Counted from the first letter of the stretch, positions 25,069 through 34,310 are shown. The stretch: DNA of 64,000 nt from Paraburkholderia hiiakae (GCF_904848665.1 NZ_CAJHCQ010000020.1:106620-170619), one strand, 5' to 3'. The notes: generated from the letters alone by a model not told the origin. Numbers and translations: made by a program.

Positions 25069-25830
25069 ATGGCGGGGGTGGCAGTGGTCTTACCGTATTT
25101 GATCGAAGGCGCGGCTATCGTCGCGTTGGCGGCCGGCGTGGTCGCGCTGTGGCACAGGCATGCGCAAGCGCGGGCAGCACACGCGATGCGTGCGCAGGAA
25201 GCGGCGCACGCCGACGCGCTATCCCAGGCGCAAGCGCGCCACGCGGCGCAGCAGGAAGACGCGACGCGTGAACACGCAGCCTTGGCCGCGCAGGTCGAAT
25301 CGTTGCGCGCGGAACTCGCCCAGCGCCGATCCGTGGCCGATGCGCTCGAAGCGGCGCTCGCCAGCGAGCGCGCGCAGCGTGACGACGCCATGCAGCACGC
25401 GGCGCGTATTGCGAGCGAGGCCTCGCGCCTGAAGCTCATGTCGTCGACGTTCGAGCGCTGGCACGAGCAGATGATCTCGCTGATGGCGCAGAACAACGAC
25501 ATGCACAAGAAGAACCAGGAGCTGTCGTCGATTGTGAGCCATGTGCTCATCGTCTCCCTCAACGCTTCCATCGAAGCGGCGCGCGCGGGCGCGGCGGGAC
25601 GCGGCTTCTCGATCGTGGCGGGCGAGGTGCGCTCGCTCGCCACGCGCTCGCAGGAACTGTCGAAGAGCTATCGCGACAGCTTGAACCGCAACGACCTGAT
25701 CACGGCCGCGACGTTCCAGGACATCCAGGCGGGCGGCAAGATGATCGCGGCGACGCTCGCGAGCGTGGAAGCCTCGTCGCAACAGCTGCATCATCAGCTC
25801 GAAGCGACGCGCGCCGGGACGCACGCATGA
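25069..25830 (+). CDS. Single-TM methyl-accepting-like signalling protein
   Basis: A 253-residue protein with one N-terminal hydrophobic segment (about 8-28), a long Ala/Gln/Glu/Arg coiled coil (about 30-135) and a shortened receptor hairpin: IVSHVLIVSLNASIEAARAG and GRGFSIVAGEVRSLATRSQ. The tip is altered (VSHVLIVSLN in place of the usual IAxQTNLLALN), and there is no periplasmic sensor domain. It starts 3 bp after the kinase stop and overlaps the next gene by 4 bp (ATGA). It probably scaffolds or regulates the kinase without CheW. That is an inference. Confidence 0.82.
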   Translation: MAGVAVVLPYLIEGAAIVALAAGVVALWHRHAQARAAHAMRAQEAAHADALSQAQARHAAQQEDATREHAALAAQVESLRAELAQRRSVADALEAALASERAQRDDAMQHAARIASEASRLKLMSSTFERWHEQMISLMAQNNDMHKKNQELSSIVSHVLIVSLNASIEAARAGAAGRGFSIVAGEVRSLATRSQELSKSYRDSLNRNDLITAATFQDIQAGGKMIAATLASVEASSQQLHHQLEATRAGTHA

Positions 25831-26360
25831 TTGGCACGCACGCGAAGGACAGCATCGAGCGGATTTTTTTCGCGGCGGCGCGCATGCGTCTCGTGACCGA
25901 CGCCCAGCACAGCTGCGAAATCGAGCCTCGTGTGGGCGAGGCGCCCCAAGGCGAGCACCTGGTCATCCTGACGATTTCATCGATGCAGTTCCGCCTGCTC
26001 TTGCTCCTGCACTTCGAAGACGACGAGCGCACGCAGCGCTACTACGTGGGCGACGCCTCGCGCGCGCTCACCGAATGCTTCATGGAGTTCGGCAACCTGT
26101 GCTGCGGGGCGATGAACCAGCAACTGGTCGAGCATTTCCCCGACCTCGGCATGTCGACGCCCTATGCGCTCAGCAGCGGATGCCTGCCGTATCTGCGCGA
26201 ATTGAAGCCGGATTACGTGCAGTCGTACGCACTCGCGATCGATCACGACGTGCGGCTCGGCGCCACGCTGTGTGTATGCACGCAGGCGCCGCTCGATTTC
26301 GTGGCGAGCACCGCTGCCGTCCAAGCGCACGACAGCGCGGGTGAACTCGAATTGTTTTGA
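25827..26360 (+). CDS. CheX/CheC-like protein 1
   Basis: A 177-residue protein. ECFMEFGNLCCGAMN (E87, N90) matches the ExxN-x3-G motif of CheC/CheX/FliY CheY-phosphate phosphatases, in the expected helix. Only one such motif is present, as in CheX. It begins within the stop of the MCP-like gene. Its last six residues, GELELF, are the same as those of the next protein, suggesting a shared docking tail. Phosphatase activity towards the CheY of this cluster is inferred. Confidence 0.72.
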   Translation: MIGTHAKDSIERIFFAAARMRLVTDAQHSCEIEPRVGEAPQGEHLVILTISSMQFRLLLLLHFEDDERTQRYYVGDASRALTECFMEFGNLCCGAMNQQLVEHFPDLGMSTPYALSSGCLPYLRELKPDYVQSYALAIDHDVRLGATLCVCTQAPLDFVASTAAVQAHDSAGELELF

Positions 26361-26377
26361 AGGCAGAGAAAGGAAAC

Positions 26378-27364
26378 ATGAACACGAACAAGCCAGTCAG
26401 CAAGCTGTTGCTGCTGGAAAGCGATACGGCGCGAGCTGAGGCCATTGCGCAAACTGCAGCCGCACACGATTGCGTGTGCGTGCCGGTGCGCCGCGAAGCG
26501 CTCTCGGCGGCGCTGAAGACGCACTACGATCTGGGCGGCGTGCTGCTGGGCGAGGACTTTGGCGGCTCGCTCGAGGCGGCGGCGGCGGTGGCCGTCGCGC
26601 TCGAAGCCGAGCGCCCCGAACTGCCGGTTGTGTTGCGGCACACCGCAAACGAGCACAGCGATGCATTGCCCGAACCATTGCGCCGCTTGCCGTGCGCAAG
26701 GTGGCACGAAAGCGATGCCGAAACGCTGATCGCGGCGCTCGAAGCGCATGTGTTCTCGCACGACTACCCGGACCCGCTCGTCGACGGCATCACCGACATG
26801 ACGCTCGGGCGCCTGCGCGGCCTCTTTCCCAGTCTCGAAGTGAACTGGGACACGCCGAGTATCGTGCGCGACCGCATCATCTTCGGCGAGGTGCTGACGC
26901 TCATCCCGATCGAGACGGCATGGTGCCGTGGCTGGCTCCTGATGCAGACCGAGGAGACGCCGCTGATCGAACTGCTGCCGCCGCGCGCGGGCCGCGACGA
27001 AGCGAGCGACTTCCGCGACGTGAATGGCGTGCTCGCCGAACTCACGAATCTCGTGTGGGGTGCGTTTCGCAACCGCTATCTGGGCAACGCACGCGCTGCC
27101 GACGCAGCGGGTTGGGGCCGCGCGCAGGTGCAGGTGCCGCTGCTTATCAATCATCGGCGGCGCTATTTGTCGTTTGGCTCGGACAATCCGCAGTTGTGCA
27201 TCAAGTACCGGCTCGCGTGCCCGAATACAGGCCGCGAAGTGGTGATCGACCAGCGGTTCGTGTTCAGCCTCGGCTGGTCGCGCGAAGGGTTTGACGAGAC
27301 GGCCGCGCAGGCCGCGGCGGCCGCCGTTGAAGAGCAGGCCAGCGGCGAACTCGAATTATTTTGA
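26378..27364 (+). CDS. Degenerate receiver / CheX-like protein 2
   Basis: A 328-residue protein; the ATG at 26378 has an AAAGGA Shine-Dalgarno and is preferred over an upstream start. Residues about 8-125 resemble a receiver-like fold (KLLLLESDTARAEAIAQ), but the usual acidic pair and phospho-Asp context are not clear, so it may be a pseudo-receiver. Residues about 130-310 form a CheX/CheC-like domain with GVLAELTNLVWGAFRN (E221, N224), again ExxN-x3-G. It ends in SGELELF, the same hexapeptide as the preceding gene product. Likely a phosphatase or adaptor for the CheY that follows. Confidence 0.72.
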   Translation: MNTNKPVSKLLLLESDTARAEAIAQTAAAHDCVCVPVRREALSAALKTHYDLGGVLLGEDFGGSLEAAAAVAVALEAERPELPVVLRHTANEHSDALPEPLRRLPCARWHESDAETLIAALEAHVFSHDYPDPLVDGITDMTLGRLRGLFPSLEVNWDTPSIVRDRIIFGEVLTLIPIETAWCRGWLLMQTEETPLIELLPPRAGRDEASDFRDVNGVLAELTNLVWGAFRNRYLGNARAADAAGWGRAQVQVPLLINHRRRYLSFGSDNPQLCIKYRLACPNTGREVVIDQRFVFSLGWSREGFDETAAQAAAAAVEEQASGELELF

Positions 27365-27404
27365 TCAAAGACGCGCCATTCGCGGCGCGAAGGAGAGGAA
27401 CAGC

Positions 27405-27770
27405 ATGGCAAAGATTCTGGTGGTGGACGATTCGAGCACGGTGCGCGACGAAGTGGCCGGTTTTCTGCGCAAGAACGGCCTGGACGTGGACACGGCGGTG
27501 GACGGCAAGGACGGCCTCGCGAAACTGCGCTCGAACCCGGGCGTCAAGCTCGTGGTGAGCGACGTGAACATGCCGAACATGGATGGCCTCACGATGGTCG
27601 AGAAGATTCGCAGCGAGCTGGCGAACACGGCCGTGAACGTGGTGATGCTGACGACGGAAAGCAGCCCTGCCATGAAGGAGCGCGGCAAGGCGGCCGGCGT
27701 GCGCGGCTGGATCGTGAAGCCTTTCAAGGGTGAAGCGGTACTGGAAACGTTTCGAAAGCTAGCTAACTGA
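27405..27770 (+). CDS. CheY-like single-domain response regulator
   Basis: A 121-residue receiver domain: ILVVDDSSTVRDEV (acidic pair), VVSDVNMPNMDGLTMVEKI (phospho-acceptor D in SDVNMP), MLTTES and WIVKPFKG (conserved T and K). There is no output domain. The ATG at 27405 has an AGGAGAGGAA Shine-Dalgarno. It closes the five-gene operon and is the expected target of the CheA-like kinase and of the two CheX-like proteins. It may act on a motor or on another protein not encoded here. Confidence 0.93.
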   Translation: MAKILVVDDSSTVRDEVAGFLRKNGLDVDTAVDGKDGLAKLRSNPGVKLVVSDVNMPNMDGLTMVEKIRSELANTAVNVVMLTTESSPAMKERGKAAGVRGWIVKPFKGEAVLETFRKLAN

Positions 27771-27942
27771 TTTCTTGCGGCGCCGCATTTCACCGCATTA
27801 CATTCCATAACCGCGGCAGCGCATTGTGTCGTGCGCAAAGCCTCGAGTGTTACGGCGTTATAAAACCCAATAGATTGCCCATTGTTGCCGCGTGGTCGCG
27901 CTGCTCTAATCCGCCGTTCCCTATGCACGGAGCGGTCGGATT

Positions 27943-28905
27943 ATGGGCGAATCGGAGGCGATCGCAAGCTTGGCTGTTCCGTTGTGGGCGCAGCGCGCAC
28001 TAGGCGCGCCGCCACTCGCACTGGAGCGTCAGTGGCTGCTATCGCAAAGCGGCAACGAAGTGTATCGCGCGCGTATGCCGGACGGCAGCTCTCGTGTGCT
28101 GCGAATCAGCCCGCATGCGCGCGCGTTCGTGCACACGGGCGCGAATCTCGGTGTGCTGCGCGAACTGGGTTTGCCCGTGCAGACCGTGCTTGCCGAAGGC
28201 GCCACGCCCACGGGTGCGGCTTTTATCGTGCTTGACTGGCTGCCTGGGCGCGACCTTTATTATGTGTTGCCGGAACTGAGCGGCGCGCAGGCGGCGCGAA
28301 TTGCTGCGACCGTGACGGATTTCCAGCACCGCGTTGCCGCGCGCGAAGCGCCGGCAAATGGGGGCTTCGGTTGGGTTTCGCTGTTCGGCGCGCGCCGCAA
28401 TCGCGCGCGCTGGACCGATATCTTCGGCGAGCCCGCGCCGCGCAATGTTCACGTCGAGATGCGCGATCGCCCCGACGCCACGCCACTCGACCATTGCCGC
28501 GGCCGCCTGGGGCTGTTGCGCGCCTCGCTGGAAGATTATTTCGCTGCGCTCACGCCGGTCTGCTTTCTGCACGATCTGACGATCAAGAACGTACTTGTTA
28601 AGGATGGCGAATTAAGCGGCTTGATTGATTTCGATTCCGTTTGCTATGGCGATCCGCTGATGGTGCTTGGTGTCACGCTTGCGCATCTTGAAGCCGACGT
28701 GGGCGAGGCGGGGCGGATCTATGGTGAGGCGCTGCTGCAGTGCTGGCAGCCGCAGGGCGCGCAGAGGCGCGCGACGGGTTTCTACGCCTCGCTTTGGGCC
28801 ACGGGCTTTCTCGCCGTCGCGCATGACGCGGGCGATGCCGAGCGGGTTCAGGCACTCACGCCTGTCGTCGAGCGGCTCCTAGCGATGGCCGAAGGAGCCG
28901 CGTAG
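27943..28905 (+). CDS. Aminoglycoside-phosphotransferase-family kinase
   Basis: A 320-residue APH/choline-kinase-fold protein. Catalytic loop FLHDLTIKNVLV (HD-x4-N) and the metal-binding LIDFDSVCYGDP are intact; the ATP-binding N-lobe has RVLRISPHARA. Such chromosomal proteins phosphorylate varied small molecules, so antibiotic resistance should not be assumed. It follows the CheY gene after a 170-bp gap and is probably a separate unit. Convergent with the FdhF/YdeP gene. Confidence 0.82.
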   Translation: MGESEAIASLAVPLWAQRALGAPPLALERQWLLSQSGNEVYRARMPDGSSRVLRISPHARAFVHTGANLGVLRELGLPVQTVLAEGATPTGAAFIVLDWLPGRDLYYVLPELSGAQAARIAATVTDFQHRVAAREAPANGGFGWVSLFGARRNRARWTDIFGEPAPRNVHVEMRDRPDATPLDHCRGRLGLLRASLEDYFAALTPVCFLHDLTIKNVLVKDGELSGLIDFDSVCYGDPLMVLGVTLAHLEADVGEAGRIYGEALLQCWQPQGAQRRATGFYASLWATGFLAVAHDAGDAERVQALTPVVERLLAMAEGAA

Positions 28906-28915
28906 GCCACGCCCC

Positions 28916-31249
28916 TCAGGCTGCCGCGAGCACAGCGTCGGCCGATACGTGCGCCTTCGCCGGGCTCAGCAGCACAGGAATCGACTTCGAAGTCGGCGTG
29001 CCCGCACCATCGGCGACGGACGAGAGCGGCACGAGCGGATTGGTCTCGGGATAGTAGGCGCCGAGGCAGCCGCGCGGAATGTCGTACTCCACGAGCATGA
29101 AGTCCTCGACATGGCGTTCCACGCCGTCGTCCCACACGCTCGTGATGTCCACGTGCTGGCCCGGTTCGAAGCCGAGCATCGCCATGTCCTCGCGGTTCGC
29201 GAACAGCACGCGGCGCAGGCCGTATACGCCGCGATAACGGTCGTCGAGACCATAGATCGTTGTGTTGTACTGATCGTGAGAGCGCGTGGTCATGAGCGTC
29301 ATGAGCCGCGGACCATGCTCGGCGCGCGCGCGGTGAATGGGCGTATCGAGTGCGATGGCGTGCACGACGAACTGCGCCTTGTTGCTAGGCGTCTTCCACA
29401 CGCGATCGCGCGAGGCCACGCCCAGGTGGAAGCCACCCGGGTGCTTCAGGCGCTCGTTGTAGTTTTCGAAGCCGTCGAACACTTTCTCGATGCCGTCGCG
29501 GATCTTCGCGTAGTCGGCGGCGAGGTCGAGCCAGTCCACCTTGTCGCTGCCGAGCGTGGCATGCGCCATGCGCGCGACGATGGCGATTTCCGAAAGCAGG
29601 TTCGTCGAAGCGGGCCGGTTCATGCCGTACGAGATGTGCACCATGCTCATCGAGTCCTCGACGCTCACGCCCTGCGGCACACCGTTTTGCAGGTCGATCT
29701 CGGTGCGGCCGAGGGTGGGCAGAATGAGCGCGTCGTGGCCGTGAACCAGATGGCTGCGGTTGAGCTTCGTCGTCACGTGCACCGTGAGTGCGCACGCGCG
29801 CATGGCTTCCCACGTACGCGGCGTGTCGGGCGTGGCGATCGAAAAGTTGCCTCCGAGACCAATGAACACCTTCACGTGGCCTTCGAGCATCGCGTGAATG
29901 GTTTCCACGACGTCATAGCCGTGCTCGCGCGGCGGCTCGAAATCATAGGCGTTGCCGAGGCGGTCGAGAAACGCCTGCGTGGGCTTTTCCTCGATGCCGA
30001 CCGTGCGGTCGCCCTGCACGTTCGAATGGCCGCGCACGGGGCACAGGCCGGCGCCACGGCGGCCAATATTCCCGCGCATCATCATGAGGTTCGAAAGCAA
30101 CTGGATCGTCGCCACCGAATTCTTGTGCTGCGTGAGGCCCATGCCCCACGTCGAAATGACCGCACGGCCCTTGACGTAGATATCGGCGAGCTTGAGCACT
30201 TCCTCGATCGGCACACCCGCTTCGGTCACGATGGTGTCCCACGATTCGGCGCGCAAATCGGCGGCGAAGGCGTCGAAGCCAACGCAATGCTCGGCGATGA
30301 AATCGACATCGAGCACGCGCTCCGTACCGTTCGCGAGGGCTTCGTCGTCGAGTTCGATCACGCGCTTGGCCACGCCCTTGATGAGCGCGAAGTCGCCGCC
30401 CACGCGCGGGCGGATGAACACGGAGCTGATTTGCACGCCCTTGGGCGAGAGCATGTCGAGCGTGTGCTGTGGGCTCGCGAAGCGCTCCAGTCCGCGCTCC
30501 TTCAACGGATTGATCGAGACGATGGTCGCGCCGCGCTTCGCGCATTCGCGCAACTCGCCGAGCATGCGCGGATGGTTCGTCGCCGGGTTCTGGCCGAAGA
30601 TGAGGAGCGTGTCGGCGTGCTCGAAGTCGTCGAGCGTGACCGTCCCCTTGCCGATGCCGACCGTACCCGGCAGGCCGCGGCTCGTGGCCTCGTGGCACAT
30701 GTTCGAGCAGTCGGGGAAGTTGTTCGTGCCGTACATGCGCACGAAGAGCTGGTAGAGGAACGCGGCCTCGTTGCTCGCGCGCCCCGACGTGTAGAACGCG
30801 GCACGATTCGGGTCGTCGAGCGCGTTCAGGTGCTTCGCGATCAGCTTGAACGCATCGTTCCACTCGATCGGCACGTAGCGGTCCCGCAGCGCGTCGTAGA
30901 CGAGCGGATCGGTCAGGCGGCCATGCTGCTCCAGTTCGTAGTCCGATTGCGCCATCAGCTCGCTTACGGTGTGCTCCTGGAAGAACCGGGGCGTCACACG
31001 CTTGCTGGTCGCCTCCGCCGCCACGGCCTTCACGCCGTTTTCGCAGAATTCGAACGTGGACGCGTGCTCGCGGTCGGGCCATGCGCAACCGGGGCAGTCG
31101 AAGCCGTCGGGCTGGTTCTGCTTGAGCAGGGTGCGGTAATTGCCGCCCGTCACCTTCTCCTTGATGAGGTTGATGGCGACCTGCTTGAGCGCGCCCCAGC
31201 CAGCGGCGGGGTGGTGATACGGCTCGATGCGACCTTGCGGCTTCTTCAT
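28916..31249 (-). CDS. FdhF/YdeP-family molybdopterin oxidoreductase
   Basis: A 777-residue molybdopterin enzyme of the FdhF/YdeP type, starting at the ATG at 31249 (MKKPQGRIEPYHHPAAGWGA). The N-terminal cysteine motif FDCPGCAWPD is the short form of this family rather than a full CxxCxxxC cluster. Further marks are AFYTSGRASNEAAFLYQLF, SNMCHEATSRGLP, LIFGQNPATNHPRML, GRRGAGLCPVRGHSNVQGDR and a C-terminal molydopterin dinucleotide-binding domain (HDQYNTTIYGLDDRYRG). YdeP contributes to acid resistance in E. coli, but the substrate is not known. It is divergent from a MocR regulator with a ~190-bp gap. Confidence 0.9.
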   Translation of the reverse strand: MKKPQGRIEPYHHPAAGWGALKQVAINLIKEKVTGGNYRTLLKQNQPDGFDCPGCAWPDREHASTFEFCENGVKAVAAEATSKRVTPRFFQEHTVSELMAQSDYELEQHGRLTDPLVYDALRDRYVPIEWNDAFKLIAKHLNALDDPNRAAFYTSGRASNEAAFLYQLFVRMYGTNNFPDCSNMCHEATSRGLPGTVGIGKGTVTLDDFEHADTLLIFGQNPATNHPRMLGELRECAKRGATIVSINPLKERGLERFASPQHTLDMLSPKGVQISSVFIRPRVGGDFALIKGVAKRVIELDDEALANGTERVLDVDFIAEHCVGFDAFAADLRAESWDTIVTEAGVPIEEVLKLADIYVKGRAVISTWGMGLTQHKNSVATIQLLSNLMMMRGNIGRRGAGLCPVRGHSNVQGDRTVGIEEKPTQAFLDRLGNAYDFEPPREHGYDVVETIHAMLEGHVKVFIGLGGNFSIATPDTPRTWEAMRACALTVHVTTKLNRSHLVHGHDALILPTLGRTEIDLQNGVPQGVSVEDSMSMVHISYGMNRPASTNLLSEIAIVARMAHATLGSDKVDWLDLAADYAKIRDGIEKVFDGFENYNERLKHPGGFHLGVASRDRVWKTPSNKAQFVVHAIALDTPIHRARAEHGPRLMTLMTTRSHDQYNTTIYGLDDRYRGVYGLRRVLFANREDMAMLGFEPGQHVDITSVWDDGVERHVEDFMLVEYDIPRGCLGAYYPETNPLVPLSSVADGAGTPTSKSIPVLLSPAKAHVSADAVLAAA

Positions 31250-31441
31250 GATGCGGTTGGCTTTTCGTCTTCCAGGGCGGTCTGCCCGATGACCCAAGGC
31301 TACTGTGTTCCTGTGCCCCCGGAGATCACAGAAAAACCAAAAAGCAAGGGATACAGTTGCGGCGTTTTGTCATAGACTTGCCAGGATCGGCCGCGCGCGA
31401 GTGGCCCGATCCCCTTCCGCCTGACTGGACCTAAGCCGAAC

Positions 31442-32914
31442 GTGACCCGCTACGAGCAACTCGCCGACGATATCGAAGCCGCTGTGCGCCGCGGCGTGTT
31501 CGGCCCCGGCGAGCGCATTCTCTCCGTGCGCCGCGCGAGCGAGCAACACGGCGTGAGCATCAAGACGGTGCTGCGCGCCTATGCGCTGCTGGAAAGCCGC
31601 AGCGTGATCGAGTCGCGGCCGCAATCGGGTTATTTCGTGCGTGCGCGCGTGGGCGCGCCACAAGGGCGCGGCGCGGTGGGCGCACAAGGCCCACAGGACA
31701 AGGACGCGATGTCTGCGGGCAAGCCGCGCCGCGCGAGCGCGCCGAGGCAGCCCGTGCCCGCGAACGTGGACGTGAGCCGGCTCGTGCTTTCCACGTTGCG
31801 CAGCATCGGCGCGCAGGACGCCGTCCCGCTCGGCTCGCCGTACCCGGACCCGGCGCTGTTCCCCTGGCGGCGCATCAACCAGTACGCCAACGCCATCGCG
31901 CGCCGCCATGCGAGCTGGAACCTCATCGACGACCTGCCGCCAGGCAACCCCGAGCTGATCCGCCAGATCGCGCGGCGCTACGCCGAAAATGGCGTGAGCG
32001 TCGATCCCGAGGAAATCGTCATCACCGTGGGCGCGACCGAGGCGATCAACCTGAGCCTGCAGGCAGTGGCCAAGCCGGGCGACACGGTGGCCGTCGAATC
32101 GCCCACCTACTACGCGATGCTGCACGCCATCGAGCGTCTGGGCATGCGAGCCATCGAAGTGAGCACGCATGCTGATACCGGCATCGACCTCGACGCGCTC
32201 GCGCGCGTGCTCGCGCGCCAGAAGGTGGCGGCCTGCATGGTGATGCCGAACTTCCAGAATCCGCTCGGTTTTCGCATGCCCGACGCGCACAAGGCGCGGC
32301 TCGTGGCGCTCGCCGAAGCGCACGATTTGCCCGTGATCGAGAACGACGTCTATCAGGAACTGTACTTCGGGCAGACGCGGCCTTCCACGCTCAAGCAGTT
32401 CGACACGCGCGGCCTCGTGCTGCATTGCGCCTCGTTCTCGAAGAGCCTTTCGGCCTCGTACCGCATTGGCTGGGCGCTGCCGGGCCGTTACCGCGCGCAG
32501 GTCGAAAAGCTCAAGTTCCTCAATACGCTCACGACACCCTCGGTTCCCCAGGTGGCGCTGGCCGACTACTTGCGCCACGATGGCTACGACCGCCACCTGC
32601 GCCGCGTGCGGCGCTTCTACCGGCAACAGGCGCGGCTCATGCGGGCGATGATCGAGCGCTTCTTCCCCGCGGGCACGCGCACCTCGGAGCCGCAAGGCGG
32701 CTACGTGCTGTGGGTGGAACTGCCGCCGCGCGTCGATTCGATGCGGCTCTATCAGGCGGCGCTCGCGCAAGGCATTACCATCGGGCCCGGCTACATGTTC
32801 TCGATGCGCAACGAGTATCACCACTACATCCGGCTGAACTACAGCTACCCATGGAACGCGCAGACCGAAGCCGCGCTGAAGACGCTAGGCGAAATGGTCG
32901 CGAAGATGGCATGA
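31442..32914 (+). CDS. MocR-type regulator: GntR helix-turn-helix fused to a class I aminotransferase
   Basis: A 490-residue fusion with GTG start. Residues 1-70 form a GntR winged helix (YEQLADDIEAAVRRGVFGPG, GVSIKTVLRAYALLESR). A linker follows, then a class I/II aminotransferase domain (about 105-485). The PLP-binding lysine is K334 in CASFSKSLSASYR, with MPNFQNPLGFRMP and VIENDVYQELYFG. MocR proteins sense amines or PLP compounds and control neighbouring genes. It is divergent from FdhF/YdeP and 11 bp upstream of a small winged-helix gene. Target and effector are not known. Confidence 0.9.
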   Translation: MTRYEQLADDIEAAVRRGVFGPGERILSVRRASEQHGVSIKTVLRAYALLESRSVIESRPQSGYFVRARVGAPQGRGAVGAQGPQDKDAMSAGKPRRASAPRQPVPANVDVSRLVLSTLRSIGAQDAVPLGSPYPDPALFPWRRINQYANAIARRHASWNLIDDLPPGNPELIRQIARRYAENGVSVDPEEIVITVGATEAINLSLQAVAKPGDTVAVESPTYYAMLHAIERLGMRAIEVSTHADTGIDLDALARVLARQKVAACMVMPNFQNPLGFRMPDAHKARLVALAEAHDLPVIENDVYQELYFGQTRPSTLKQFDTRGLVLHCASFSKSLSASYRIGWALPGRYRAQVEKLKFLNTLTTPSVPQVALADYLRHDGYDRHLRRVRRFYRQQARLMRAMIERFFPAGTRTSEPQGGYVLWVELPPRVDSMRLYQAALAQGITIGPGYMFSMRNEYHHYIRLNYSYPWNAQTEAALKTLGEMVAKMA

Positions 32915-32925
32915 GGAGACAGACG

Positions 32926-33243
32926 ATGAATGCAGATGAAGAGCGCGAAGACGCCGACACCGACGAGTCGGGCGTCGACCCGGTGCTGATTGCTGTGCTC
33001 GAGCAGTTGTGGCGCGCGCAATGCGAGCAACACGACCAGCCTGAGCGCCAGGGCCGCGCGTGGTCGCTCGCGAAACTCTCGAAGCAGGCTGGCGTACCGA
33101 TGAGCGGATTGCGCAGACAATTGACGGCGCTCGTGGACAGCGGCCTCGTGGTGACGACGCAGGCCGAAGATGGGACCGGCACGGCGAGTTTGTCCGACGA
33201 GGGGCGAGCGTTTTGTGCGGAGGTGTTCGGCGAGGTCGACTGA
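32926..33243 (+). CDS. Small winged-helix (ArsR/MarR-like) protein
   Basis: A 105-residue protein starting at the ATG at 32926 with a GAGGAG Shine-Dalgarno. Residues about 20-100 look like a winged helix: WSLAKLSKQAGVPMSGLRRQ and LTALVDSGLVVTTQAEDGTG. The N-terminus is acidic. It follows the MocR gene by 11 bp in the same direction, so it is probably co-transcribed and may regulate the divergent oxidoreductase. No metal-binding cysteines are visible. Confidence 0.75.
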   Translation: MNADEEREDADTDESGVDPVLIAVLEQLWRAQCEQHDQPERQGRAWSLAKLSKQAGVPMSGLRRQLTALVDSGLVVTTQAEDGTGTASLSDEGRAFCAEVFGEVD

Positions 33244-33283
33244 AACGCTTTAAGCTACGCCAACGCCACCCCTGCAAACGAAC

Positions 33284-34213
33284 ATGGACTATATCGACAG
33301 CCTGCGGATTTTCCGCTCCGTCGTCGAGGCGCGCAGCTTCACACGCGCCGCGGACATGCACAGCCTCACCACGCCCGTCGTTTCGCGCGCCATCGCGCGC
33401 CTCGAAAAGCGCCTTGGCAACCGGCTCTTTCATCGCAGCACGCGCGCCGTGTCGCTCACCGAGGCGGCCGAGCGCTTCTACGAAGGCTGCTGCCGCGTGC
33501 TCGACGACCTCGACGCGTTGGAGGCCGACGCCACTGTGCAAACGCGCGAAGCGAACGGCGTGCTGCGACTGGTCGCGCACACCACGGCCACCGTCAATCG
33601 CCTCGTGCCGCTCATCGCCAGCTTCAAGCGTGCGCATCCCAAGGTGACGCTCGACGTGATCCTCACTGAACGCCCCGTCGATCTCATCGCGGACGGCTAC
33701 GATCTCGGCCTCGTGCTGCCGTTCATGCTCAACAACGAATCGACCGTCACGCGCCTGCTGGAGCGCATTCCGCTCGCGCTCGTCACGACGCCCGCGTATC
33801 TCGAAGAGCATTCCACGCCGAAGCATCCCGCCGACCTCGCCGACCACGTGTTCGTGCCGATGCCGCCTTCGATGCGCAAGCCCACCATCGCGTTTCGCGT
33901 GGGCGACGAGGAAGTCGTCGTGCCGCTGCACCATGAAATCGCCTCGAACAACCCCGAGTTCAACCGTGAGATGGTGCTGGAAGGCTTCGGCATCGGCATT
34001 CTCCCCGTCGCGCTGGTGAGGGAGGAACTCGAGGCGGGCAAACTCGTGACGGTGCTCGATGCGTACCCCATCGTCGATATGCAGATCGAGATTCGCCTCG
34101 CCTACACCACGCGCACGCTGCTGCCGGCGAAGGTGCGCGCGTTCATTGACCACGCCACGGCGTTTTTCGACGACGTGACGCACGACGCACCCTCCGAGGT
34201 GAATGGAAATTGA
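33284..34213 (+). CDS. LysR-family transcriptional regulator
   Basis: A 309-residue LysR protein with the N-terminal helix-turn-helix (LRIFRSVVEARSFTRAADMH, TTPVVSRAIARLEKRLGNRL) and an effector domain (RPVDLIADGYDLGLVLPF, EMVLEGFGIGILPVALV). It belongs to the large CrgA/DsdC-like group with unknown inducer. It runs in the same direction as the downstream MarR and efflux genes but is separated by about 90 bp with a MarR operator. No clear target in the window. Confidence 0.87.
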   Translation: MDYIDSLRIFRSVVEARSFTRAADMHSLTTPVVSRAIARLEKRLGNRLFHRSTRAVSLTEAAERFYEGCCRVLDDLDALEADATVQTREANGVLRLVAHTTATVNRLVPLIASFKRAHPKVTLDVILTERPVDLIADGYDLGLVLPFMLNNESTVTRLLERIPLALVTTPAYLEEHSTPKHPADLADHVFVPMPPSMRKPTIAFRVGDEEVVVPLHHEIASNNPEFNREMVLEGFGIGILPVALVREELEAGKLVTVLDAYPIVDMQIEIRLAYTTRTLLPAKVRAFIDHATAFFDDVTHDAPSEVNGN

Positions 34214-34296
34214 AAGCTATGCCGCGATTGTTGTCGCCGCGGCCATAATGTGATGCCGCGCGTAAGGCTTGATCGGGGTCCGATTGCCGACTACTC

Positions 34297-34310
34297 TGTG
34301 CATATGCACA
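34297..34310. promoter_or_regulatory. MarR operator overlapping the MarR start codon
   Basis: TGTGCATATGCACA is a perfect 14-bp palindrome that contains the ATG (34304) of the MarR gene. The same core, GTGYATATRCAC, is seen before the efflux membrane-fusion gene and in the thiolase promoter, which supports an operator rather than chance. Confidence 0.65.

Noticed and set aside
27943..28905. Aminoglycoside resistance gene
   Set aside because: Kinase motifs are present, but the family is broad and nothing links it to an antibiotic or a mobile element.
28949..31375. 808-codon open frame on the plus strand
   Set aside because: Antisense to the FdhF/YdeP gene; Arg/His/Val-rich low-information translation and no ribosome-binding site.
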